A DNA stretch of 25,079 bases from Lachnospiraceae bacterium UBA7160 (lineage in GTDB: Bacteria; Bacillota; Clostridia; Lachnospirales; Lachnospiraceae), in assembly GCA_002491565.1 (NCBI GenBank), contig DKWE01000069.1, forward strand, positions 1 through 25,079, in the 5' to 3' direction. Positions 15,301 to 21,956 of the stretch are shown one piece after another (positions within the stretch are counted from its first letter, which is position 1; each line of letters starts with the position of its first letter). The notes beneath the pieces were generated by a model. That model ran no database searches. It saw nothing but the letters and a program-made list of their open reading frames with translations, and was not told the origin of the DNA. Made by a program: the position numbers and the translations under genes.

Positions 15301-15595
15301 AATCAGCTAAGAAGGACCAGAGCCGGACAAACAGAGGGAACTGCAGAGGAAAACGAACTGGAAAGCCTGGCGGTGCAGGCACAGAGAGAAAGAAATTTGA
15401 GGCAGGCAGCTAGGAACAGGCGGAAGAACAGACAGAGGCAGGAACGCTGGAACAAGAAGCAGTGCAAAAAGCTGGCAGGTGGAAGCGGAAGGCAGAAGCA
15501 AGAAGCAGTGCAGATGTCTGGCAGGAGGAAACGGAAAACAGAAACAGGGTCAAACGGCGGCTGTGACACGTAGAATAGAAAAAGGGGGTTTATCT
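15301..15595 (+). other. purine-rich spacer between oppC and udp with a 46-bp imperfect repeat
   Basis: About 295 bases are dominated by A and G on the + strand. The frame of oppC stays open after its stop until TAG at 15571-15573, giving Arg/Gln/Lys-rich low-complexity residues. I judge this a consequence of composition, not a gene. CAAGAAGCAGTGCA occurs at 15453-15466 and 15499-15512, the anchor of an imperfect 46-bp tandem duplication. No good promoter or terminator was seen. TAGAAT at 15571-15576 lacks a -35. Confidence 0.6.
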
Positions 15596-16411
15596 ATGGC
15601 GGTGCAGAATTATTCTGGTGAGGTTGGATTGCAGTATCATATTCATCTGCGGCCAGGCGAGGTCGGGCGCTATGTGATCCTGCCCGGGGATCCAAAGCGC
15701 AGCGAGAAGATTGCGGCGTATTTTGAGGATGCGCAGCTGCGGGCGGACAACCGGGAGTTTGTCACATACACAGGCTATCTGGACGGAGAAAAAGTGAGCG
15801 TGACATCGACCGGGATCGGAGGTCCATCGGCTTCCATTGCAATGGAGGAGCTGGTAAAATGTGGCGCGGATACGTTTATCCGGACCGGCACCTGCGGAGG
15901 GATCGACCTGAAGGTAAAAGGCGGAGACATTGTGATTGCGACCGGTGCAATTCGTATGGAAGGAACAAGCCGGGAGTATGCGCCGATTGAATTTCCGGCG
16001 GTAGCGGACCTCGAGGTTGCGAATGCGCTGGCCGCTGCTGCGCAGGAGCTTGGCTATACGTACCATACAGGTGTGGTGCAGAGCAAGGATTCCTTTTACG
16101 GGCAGCACGAGCCGGAGTGCATGCCGGTGAGCTATGAGCTGCTCAACAAGTGGGAGGCATGGAAGCGGCTTGGATGCAAGGCTTCCGAGATGGAGTCGGC
16201 AGCACTCTTCATTGTCGCAAGCCACCTTGGCGTGCGCTGCGGCGCGGATTTCCTTGTGGTCGGCAATCAGGAGCGGATGGCGGCGGGGCTGGACAATCCG
16301 ATCATACATGATACGGATGCCTCAGTCCGGGTAGCGGTAGCGGCGCTGCGGAGGCTGATTCGCGCAGATCGGGAGAGAAAGGCAGCGGAGGCTGAATCGA
16401 GCAGACTGTGA
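15596..16411 (+). CDS. udp: uridine phosphorylase-like nucleoside phosphorylase
   Basis: A 271-residue enzyme of the PNP/UDP phosphorylase family. It is expected to split uridine (or a related nucleoside) with phosphate into base and ribose-1-phosphate. AGGGGG lies 7-8 bases before the ATG at 15596. Visible motifs are ILPGDPKRSEKIA (28-40), TGIGGPSASIAMEELVKCGA with RTGTCGG (about 72-102), QSKDSFYG (162-169) for the base site, and EMESAALF (198-205), where Glu and Met contact ribose. The last about 15 residues (RERKAAEAESSRL) exceed the usual end and are encoded by the first unit of a 72-bp repeat. deoB downstream would convert the sugar phosphate. Purine or methylthioadenosine specificity is less likely. 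Confidence 0.88.
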   Translation: MAVQNYSGEVGLQYHIHLRPGEVGRYVILPGDPKRSEKIAAYFEDAQLRADNREFVTYTGYLDGEKVSVTSTGIGGPSASIAMEELVKCGADTFIRTGTCGGIDLKVKGGDIVIATGAIRMEGTSREYAPIEFPAVADLEVANALAAAAQELGYTYHTGVVQSKDSFYGQHEPECMPVSYELLNKWEAWKRLGCKASEMESAALFIVASHLGVRCGADFLVVGNQERMAAGLDNPIIHDTDASVRVAVAALRRLIRADRERKAAEAESSRL

Positions 16412-16597
16412 GAAGGACTGTGCGGTCGGAAGCGCGCAGATCGGGAGAGAAAGGCGGCGGAGGCTGAATCGAGCGGACTGTGAGAAGGACTGTGTGGTCG
16501 GAAGCGCGCAGATCGGGAGAGAAAGGCAGCGGAGGCTGATTCGAGCGGACTGTGAGAAGGACTGTGCGGTCGGAAGCGCGCAGATCGGGAGAGAAAG
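16361..16597 (+). repeat. 72-bp tandem repeat spanning the udp 3' end and spacer
   Basis: Units begin at 16361, 16433, 16505 and 16577 (last partial), each starting CGCGCAGATCGGGAGAG. The first unit holds the last 16 sense codons of udp and its TGA (16409-16411). Later units repeat that gene end, the stop and the 24-base spacer almost perfectly, with only a few substitutions between copies. The high identity points to recent or ongoing expansion by slippage or unequal crossing over. Confidence 0.93.
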
Positions 16598-16625
16598 ACG
16601 TGCGGGTCGTCTGGAGATCTGCGCG
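16577..16625 (+). promoter_or_regulatory. compound hairpin just before deoB, sharing an arm with the 72-bp repeat
   Basis: CGCGCAGATC (16577-16586) pairs perfectly with GATCTGCGCG (16616-16625), and inside it AGACG (16596-16600) pairs with CGTCT (16608-16612). No T-run follows, so it is not an intrinsic terminator. The left arm is also present at 16361, 16433 and 16505, so alternative long-range stems are possible. The deoB ribosome site (AAGG, 16651-16654) lies 25 bases downstream. Confidence 0.6.
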
Positions 16626-16660
16626 GCGGGAAATAGATCAATAAGAAGGGAAGGCCGAAA

Positions 16661-17851
16661 ATGAAGAAATATAAACGTATTTTTATTATAGTCATGGATT
16701 CCTTAGGAATTGGTGCGATGCCGGATGCGGCCGATTATGGAGATGCCGGGACCGATACACTCGGACACATTTCCGCGCGGATGGAGACGCTTGCCATGCC
16801 AAATCTTCAGAAACTCGGCATGGCGAATCTGCATCCGCTGAAGCAGGTCGCTTCGGTGGAAAAGCCGCTTGGCTACCATATGACCTTAAAGGAAGCAAGT
16901 ACCGGAAAAGACACAATGACCGGACATTGGGAGATGATGGGGCTGCACATTACGACTCCATTCCAGACCTTTACCGAGCATGGGTTTCCGCCGGAGCTGA
17001 TCCGCGAGCTGGAGGAGCGCACCGGCCACAAGGTCATTGGAAATAAGAGTGCGAGCGGCACAGAGATTATTGAGGAGCTTGCGGAAGAAGAAATTGCAAC
17101 CGGACATATGATCGTCTACACTTCTGCAGATTCTGTGCTGCAGATCTGCGGCAACGAGGAGACCTTTGATCTGAGGGAGCTCTATCGCTGCTGTGAGATT
17201 GCCCGCGAGCTGACGATGCGGGATGAGTGGAAGGTCGGACGTGTGATTGCGCGTCCCTATGTGGGAAAGAAAAAGGGTGAATTTAAGCGGACCAGCAACC
17301 GCCATGACTATGCGCTGAAGCCGTATGGAAGGACTGCTCTGAACGCATTGAAGGATGCGGGGTACTCTGTCATCTCTGTCGGGAAGATTTTTGATATTTT
17401 TGACGGCGAGGGCCTGACGGAATCGAATAAATCAAAGAGCTCCGTGCATGGGATGGAGCAGACCATTGAAATCGCGAAGCGTGATTTCACAGGGCTTTGC
17501 TTTACCAACCTCGTAGATTTTGATGCACTGTGGGGACATCGCCGCAATGTGGAGGGGTATGCGCAGGAAATCGAGAAATTTGATGGAAAGCTCGGAGAAT
17601 TTCTGCCGCTTCTCGGTGAGGATGACCTGCTGCTCATCACGGCCGATCACGGGAATGACCCGACACATACCGGGACGGACCACACGCGGGAGATGGTGCC
17701 GCTCCTTGCCTATTCTCCGTCCATGACAGGCTGCGGCTCACTTGGTGAGGCAGATACCTTTGCGGTGATCGGCGCTACCGTGGCAGACAATTTCGAGATA
17801 CCGATGCCCGACGGTACAATCGGGACCTCGCTGCTGGACCGGCTTGACTAA
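16661..17851 (+). CDS. deoB: phosphopentomutase
   Basis: DeoB interconverts ribose-1-phosphate and ribose-5-phosphate (and the deoxy forms), feeding nucleoside sugar into central metabolism. The protein has 396 residues, the usual length. The alkaline-phosphatase-type metal sites are visible: D13 in VMDSLGIGAMPD, and ADHGNDPTHTGTDHTRE near the C-terminus. Thr85 in TGKDTMTGHW matches the activating phospho-threonine of the Bacillus enzyme. FKRTSNRHDYAL is the substrate-side motif. AAGG lies 6 bases before the ATG. It follows udp by 249 bases, which hold the repeat, with no evident promoter, so I infer cotranscription. Confidence 0.97.
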   Translation: MKKYKRIFIIVMDSLGIGAMPDAADYGDAGTDTLGHISARMETLAMPNLQKLGMANLHPLKQVASVEKPLGYHMTLKEASTGKDTMTGHWEMMGLHITTPFQTFTEHGFPPELIRELEERTGHKVIGNKSASGTEIIEELAEEEIATGHMIVYTSADSVLQICGNEETFDLRELYRCCEIARELTMRDEWKVGRVIARPYVGKKKGEFKRTSNRHDYALKPYGRTALNALKDAGYSVISVGKIFDIFDGEGLTESNKSKSSVHGMEQTIEIAKRDFTGLCFTNLVDFDALWGHRRNVEGYAQEIEKFDGKLGEFLPLLGEDDLLLITADHGNDPTHTGTDHTREMVPLLAYSPSMTGCGSLGEADTFAVIGATVADNFEIPMPDGTIGTSLLDRLD

Positions 17852-17900
17852 ACTGTAACGATTTCGAATATCCATATAGTTTTTTCGCTTTTTAGTGGCT

Positions 17901-17928
17901 TTACAGTATTGAAGTAAAGTGGTAGAAT
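17901..17928 (+). promoter_or_regulatory. promoter for the YerC-type repressor gene
   Basis: TTACAG (17901-17906) and TAGAAT (17923-17928) are 16 bases apart, with TG at 17920-17921 making an extended -10. The leader to the gene would be about 85 bases. No clear intrinsic terminator was found between deoB and this promoter. Confidence 0.65.
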
Positions 17929-18021
17929 ACCAGATATGCTGCTGTTTGTGGTCTGGTTGTGTGGGGGCTGCTGCAAATGGCAGTAAAATCATGCGTTTCA
18001 TTAACAGGAGAGGGTATGACG

Positions 18022-18357
18022 ATGAGTAAGAAGATTCATACAGAGGCAGTAGACGAATTATTTGAGGCAATCCTGTGTCTGAAGAATAAAGAGGAATGCT
18101 ACCTTTTTTTCGAGGACGTATGCACGGTGAATGAGCTTCTTTCCCTGTCGCAGCGCTTTGAGGTGGCGCATATGCTGAAGGAAAAAAAGACGTATCTGGA
18201 AATTGCAGAAAAGACAGGTGCCTCCACAGCGACGATCAGCCGCGTGAACCGGTCACTGAATTACGGGAACGACGGCTATGAGATGGTATTTGGGCGGATG
18301 AGAGAAAAAGCAGGCCAGCCGTGCGAGGAAGCTATGGCAGAAGACTCGCTCAGCTGA
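18022..18357 (+). CDS. YerC/YecD family TrpR-like DNA-binding protein
   Basis: A 111-residue protein of the TrpR/YerC family, found widely in Firmicutes and presumed to be a transcriptional repressor of unknown target. Motifs include LFEAILCLKNKEECYLFFEDVCTV and LSLSQRFEVAHMLKEKKTY, followed by the helix-turn-helix IAEKTGASTATISRVNRSLNYG, all strongly conserved. The start could be 18022 (GAGGG 7 bases upstream) or 18016 (AGGAG 5 bases upstream, adding two residues). The gene is monocistronic by its flanking promoters. A link to tryptophan is not supported by the context here. Confidence 0.92.
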   Translation: MSKKIHTEAVDELFEAILCLKNKEECYLFFEDVCTVNELLSLSQRFEVAHMLKEKKTYLEIAEKTGASTATISRVNRSLNYGNDGYEMVFGRMREKAGQPCEEAMAEDSLS

Positions 18358-18404
18358 CCGGGGTACCTGAAAAAGACAGAAAATCGTTAGATAATTGCAA
18401 AGCG

Positions 18405-18495
18405 AGCGCCGCAAAGCTGCCGGAAGCTGCAATAGGGGACAGACCTGACCAGGGCTGGTATCCGTGTCTGCAGGTTTCAGGCAATCTGCGGCGCT
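18405..18495 (+). other. structured element between the YerC gene and the sugar operon
   Basis: The 370-base gap 18358-18727 holds no gene. AGCGCCGCA (18405-18413) pairs perfectly with TGCGGCGCT (18487-18495). Inside, CCAG/CTGG (18449-18458) can form a hairpin, and ACCTG (18443-18447) can pair with CAGGT (18471-18475). A loosely T-rich stretch (TTCTGTTTGTGTG) follows, so it may be a weak terminator of the YerC transcript or a structured RNA. I match it to no known family. Confidence 0.4.
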
Positions 18496-18606
18496 TCTGT
18501 TTGTGTGTCCTGGAAAGGCGCGTTTGCGTAAATGGGATTGATTTGTGCAATTTGTATAAGTTTCTGCTGCTAAATTTATAGATATAGTAAAAAATAAAAG
18601 AGAGGA

Positions 18607-18635
18607 TTGACAAATTCTGTCGCATCATGTATGCT
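18607..18635 (+). promoter_or_regulatory. promoter for the sugar-import operon
   Basis: Consensus TTGACA (18607-18612) and TATGCT (18630-18635) are 17 bases apart. The preceding 40 bases are very AT-rich (AAATTTATAGATATAG and an A-run), like an UP element. The leader to the binding-protein gene is about 85 bases and begins inside the operator at 18636-18657. Confidence 0.85.
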
Positions 18636-18657
18636 CAAGTTACAACTTGTAGGACAA
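18636..18657 (+). promoter_or_regulatory. probable GntR/FadR-type operator
   Basis: TTGTAGGACAA (18647-18657) is a perfect TTGT-N3-ACAA palindrome and fits the FadR-subfamily consensus TNGTNNNACNA. CAAGTTACAACTTG (18636-18649) is an overlapping second palindrome. Both lie immediately after the -10, over the expected transcription start, an ideal place for repression. The FCD-type GntR gene at 21957 is the obvious candidate to bind here. Confidence 0.65.
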
Positions 18658-18727
18658 CCAACATTCGACAAATTTTGGAATGTGGCGAGTCATCGACAGG
18701 CGCAGTGCCTGAGAAAGAGAGGGTATT

Positions 18728-20059
18728 ATGAGAGCAAAAAAGGCTGCGGCAGTAGTATTGGCAGGCGTGATGAGTTGTACAGCGATCTCCGGAGGGATCA
18801 GCGTTTCCGCAGAGGAGGCATTTGGGGAGAAAGACCCGGCATCCTATGAGGCCGACCTGACCATGATGGTTCACACAACAGATCAGCCCAATTTTATGAT
18901 CGAGAAATTTAATGAGGTGTACCCGAACATTCACATCGAGCTGGTGGTAGTGCCTGCAGGAGAGCAGCAGGAGAAAATCATGAATATGGTAGCAGCGGGC
19001 GATGATGTGCCGGATCTGTTTACCAGCCGGACGCAGTTTGTGAAGGCGATCGTGAATTCGGACCAGTACTATGCAGATTTGAATTCGGAGCCCTACAATG
19101 CAACAGACTGGACCAGCGCCATTGAGCCGTATGTGGTAGGGGTAGGAACCGACACGACGGGAGCGCTGAGAGCGCTTTCCTGGCAGTGTCCGGTCGGCGG
19201 CATTTACTATCGGAGGAGTCTGGCGAAGGAGTATTTTGGCACGGATGATCCGGCTGCGATGAGTGAAAAGTTTGCATCCTTTGACAGCATCCTGGAGACG
19301 GCGCGTGAGCTCAGGGAAAAATCAGGCGGCGAGGTGAAGTTTGACGGGGATGCGCTGACGGGACTGATGTATCTCGGCATCACGAACGCGGGCGGTTATA
19401 TGAAGGGAAATGTGCTGAATACCGGGGACGAGGTGCGGGAACTGTTTGAAGTTGCAAAAACCATGTATGATGAGGATCTGACCGGGAAATTCTACAATGA
19501 CGGGCAGTCTTCCGTAGCGGCAAAGGGCGAAGGAAAGATTTTTGCAGATGAGAAGCCGACCTGGGGGCTGACAAATGATATTTTAATCAATCTGCCGGAA
19601 CAGGCAGGGGACTGGGGACTTGCTTCCGGACCGTATCCGTATACAGCGGGAGGCACCTGGATCGGCATTTCACAGACGACAGAGCATCCGGAGGAGGCAT
19701 ATCTCTTCCTGAAATTTATCCTGACGAACGAGGAGTTTGTCTATGACTATGCGGTGAATTTCGGCGACTATGTGTCTAATATGAATGTACAGCAGAAGGT
19801 TGCGTCACTTCCGGCAGAAGAGGCGGAGAAACTGAACATTTTTACCTTCCTCGGCGGGCAGAATGCATACGAATACTGGAACGGCGAGCTGGCAAAGGGA
19901 GTGAATCCGGAGGCGTTTTCTCCATACGACGAGTTTTTCGGAAAGTATCTGCTGGCGGCAATGGAAGCCTATGCGGTAGGAAATCTCAGCCTGGACGAGG
20001 CGATTGCGCAGTATCAGTCTGAGTGCCAGAACTATGCGCCGTCGATTGAGCTGGAGTAA
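18728..20059 (+). CDS. ABC transporter sugar-binding protein, family 1
   Basis: A 443-residue extracellular receptor of the carbohydrate (CUT1) type. The ATG at 18728 follows GAGAG by about 6 bases. The N-terminus MRAKKAAAVVLAGVMSCTAI is a secretion signal. C17 sits in VMSC, a poor lipobox, whereas ISVSA before EEAFG (cleavage near residue 28) looks like an ordinary signal peptidase I site. Family features include FNEVYPNIHIELVVVPAGEQ, MVAAGDDVPDLFT, GGTWIGISQTTEHPEEAYLFLKFI and SPYDEFFGKYLLAA. It is first in an operon with two permeases, a GntR regulator, a dehydrogenase and a lactonase. The sugar is unknown; a hexose derivative or disaccharide is a guess from neighbours. Confidence 0.92.
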   Translation: MRAKKAAAVVLAGVMSCTAISGGISVSAEEAFGEKDPASYEADLTMMVHTTDQPNFMIEKFNEVYPNIHIELVVVPAGEQQEKIMNMVAAGDDVPDLFTSRTQFVKAIVNSDQYYADLNSEPYNATDWTSAIEPYVVGVGTDTTGALRALSWQCPVGGIYYRRSLAKEYFGTDDPAAMSEKFASFDSILETARELREKSGGEVKFDGDALTGLMYLGITNAGGYMKGNVLNTGDEVRELFEVAKTMYDEDLTGKFYNDGQSSVAAKGEGKIFADEKPTWGLTNDILINLPEQAGDWGLASGPYPYTAGGTWIGISQTTEHPEEAYLFLKFILTNEEFVYDYAVNFGDYVSNMNVQQKVASLPAEEAEKLNIFTFLGGQNAYEYWNGELAKGVNPEAFSPYDEFFGKYLLAAMEAYAVGNLSLDEAIAQYQSECQNYAPSIELE

Positions 20060-20073
20060 CATGCCTGGAATTA

Positions 20074-20104
20074 CCGGCGGCGGATTTATGGCGGCCGCCG
20101 CCGG
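20074..20104 (+). other. very GC-rich hairpin between binding protein and permeases
   Basis: CCGGCGGCGG (20074-20083) pairs perfectly with CCGCCGCCGG (20095-20104) around an 11-base loop, 14 bases after the binding-protein stop. No T-run follows. Such hairpins commonly protect the upstream message from 3' decay, so that the binding protein is made in excess over the permeases. That role is inferred here. Confidence 0.7.
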
Positions 20105-20189
20105 CCGGGAAGAAGCGGGCAGACAGGCTGCATAGCTGTCAGGAGAGTGCGACGGGACGTGCCGCAAATTGCATGGAAGGGGTGAGAAG

Positions 20190-21080
20190 GTGTCGGGCGT
20201 GACGAGAAAAAAGGTGAACTTTGGCATTTTGTTTGTGACGCCGTTTCTGCTCGGCTTGCTGGTATTCCGGCTGCTTCCGTTTCTGTATACGTTCGTTATC
20301 AGCTTTACGAACTGGAATCTGATGATGGGAGAAAAGTCATTTACCGGGCTGGATAATTACAAACGGCTGCTTTCAGACAAAAATTTCTACATTGCACTTC
20401 GAAATACGGTGAAAATCTGGGCGATGAATATCGTTCCAAGACTTGGGATCGCCCTGCTGTGCGCCGTATTGTTTGCGCAGTGCCGTCTGCGGGGAAAGTC
20501 TTTTTTCAAGATGGTATTCTATTTTCCCAATCTGGTCAACTCTGCGACCGTTGCAGTGCTCGCCGCAATGATCATGGGATGGCAGAGCGGCGTTGTGAAC
20601 CGGTTTCTGATGCAGATCGGCATCCTGGAAGAACCAGTCTACTGGCTCGGACAGGCATCCTCGGCACAGGGAATTGTGGCGTTCGTGACGTGGTGGATGT
20701 GGTTTGGATACTCCGCGATTATGTTTACGACAGGGATTCTGAATGTGCCGGCTTCTTATATTGAGGCGGCGATCGTAGATGGGGCAAATGCCTGGCAGAG
20801 ATTCTGGCGCATTACATTTCCGCTGATTCGTCCGACGATTGCGTATGTCTTTCTGACGACATTGATTGGAGGGCTGCAGAATTTTGAGATCCCGAGGGTG
20901 ATTACGGACGGATTGGGAGCCCCGGATAAGTCGTTATTGACGATGGTGATGCAGATGCATACGATTGCGTTTAAATCTATGCAGTATGGATATGGTTCCG
21001 CGTTTGCGATGGGAATTTTTGTAGTCACTGCCGTCTTTGCGGCATTTTCCTACCGCATGATCAATAAAAAAGAGGAATGA
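20190..21080 (+). CDS. sugar ABC transporter permease (MalF/UgpA type)
   Basis: About 296 residues with six membrane spans, the first ILFVTPFLLGLLVFRLLPFLY near the N-terminus. The EAA loop that contacts the ATPase is YIEAAIVDGANAWQRFWRIT, followed by FPLIRPT. TNWNLMMGEKSFTGLDNYKRLL is the usual periplasmic loop of this subfamily. No ATG fits. GTG 20190 has AAGGGG 8 bases upstream; GTG 20199 with GAAGG 8 bases upstream is equally plausible and three residues shorter. It is followed by a MalG-type partner after 10 bases. Confidence 0.92.
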   Translation: MSGVTRKKVNFGILFVTPFLLGLLVFRLLPFLYTFVISFTNWNLMMGEKSFTGLDNYKRLLSDKNFYIALRNTVKIWAMNIVPRLGIALLCAVLFAQCRLRGKSFFKMVFYFPNLVNSATVAVLAAMIMGWQSGVVNRFLMQIGILEEPVYWLGQASSAQGIVAFVTWWMWFGYSAIMFTTGILNVPASYIEAAIVDGANAWQRFWRITFPLIRPTIAYVFLTTLIGGLQNFEIPRVITDGLGAPDKSLLTMVMQMHTIAFKSMQYGYGSAFAMGIFVVTAVFAAFSYRMINKKEE

Positions 21081-21090
21081 GGTGCAGGCG

Positions 21091-21912
21091 ATGAAAAGAA
21101 AGATGGTGCGAGTGCTGCTGTATAGTTTCCTGATTCTTCTGGCTGTCATCTGTCTGCTTCCCTTTTTGATCATGCTGGTAAGCGCCACACAGTCCAATGC
21201 TGATTTATCGCGGGGGTTTACGCTGCTGCCGGGAACCTGGGCAGCAAAAAATTATCAGACGCTGACAGAGAGAATCCCGTTTTGGACCTATGTGAAAAAC
21301 AGCCTGCTCTCTACGATCCCGAACGTGATACTGACTGCATATTTTGGAACGATGGCGGCGTTCGGTTTTGAAAAATATCAGTTTCGGGGAAAAAAGGCAT
21401 TGTACACTGTGACAATGCTGATGATGGTGATCCCTGCGCAGATATCCCTGATCGGCCTGTACCGGATCTTTGCGTCCATGAAACTGCTGAATACGCTTTG
21501 GACGCTGATTCTTCCGGGGATCAGCAATGTCCTGACCGTTTACTGGATGCGCGGAAATATCTATCAGGTCATTGATAATTCTTTGCTGGAGGCAGCGCGG
21601 ATCGATGGATGCAGTGATATGCAGATGTTTCACCGGGTCGTCCTCTCGCTATGCAAAACCGGAGTGATGACAATTTCAATTATGAATTTCGTAGCGGTGT
21701 GGAATGATTATATTAACGCAGTGACTTACATTACATCAAATAAGAAGTCAACTTTATCAGTAGGTATTGCAATGCTGAATAATTTTGATAATATAGATTT
21801 AGGTGCAGTCTATATGGGCGTTGCATTATCAACTTTCGTGATTCTTGCCTTCTATCTTGTTTTTAACTCGCAAATTCTTGGCGGCGTGACGGAGGGAAGC
21901 GTGAAGGGATAA
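21091..21912 (+). CDS. sugar ABC transporter permease (MalG/UgpE type)
   Basis: The 273-residue partner permease. GAGG (21079-21082), overlapping the previous stop, lies 8 bases before the ATG at 21091. An N-terminal membrane segment VLLYSFLILLAVICLLPFLI, five further spans, and the EAA loop LLEAARIDGCSDMQMFHRVV are visible. The 3' part is unusual in composition: in 21721-21840 I count 39 G+C of 120, well below the rest of the operon, with TTA and AAT-type codons, yet the protein is intact and family-like. The two permeases form the channel. No ATPase gene follows, as expected where a shared MsmX-type ATPase serves several importers. Confidence 0.93.
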   Translation: MKRKMVRVLLYSFLILLAVICLLPFLIMLVSATQSNADLSRGFTLLPGTWAAKNYQTLTERIPFWTYVKNSLLSTIPNVILTAYFGTMAAFGFEKYQFRGKKALYTVTMLMMVIPAQISLIGLYRIFASMKLLNTLWTLILPGISNVLTVYWMRGNIYQVIDNSLLEAARIDGCSDMQMFHRVVLSLCKTGVMTISIMNFVAVWNDYINAVTYITSNKKSTLSVGIAMLNNFDNIDLGAVYMGVALSTFVILAFYLVFNSQILGGVTEGSVKG

Positions 21913-21956
21913 GCTTATTCGCCATAGCTGTGAAAAATAGGAAAGAGGTACGGAAG

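Noticed and set aside
15373..15573. 66-codon Arg/Lys/Gln-rich open frame between oppC and udp
   Set aside because: No ribosome site at its ATG; openness follows from purine richness, and it consists of an imperfect DNA repeat. Kept only as a finding about the spacer.
16361..16597. Regular 72-bp repeat considered as a CRISPR array
   Set aside because: The whole unit repeats with no variable spacers, and it includes the udp stop codon; it is a tandem duplication.
18432..18462. Minus-strand match to the CTGGTCAGGTC piece of bacterial SRP RNA
   Set aside because: The essential GGAAGGAAGCAGCC part does not follow it, so the match is probably chance.
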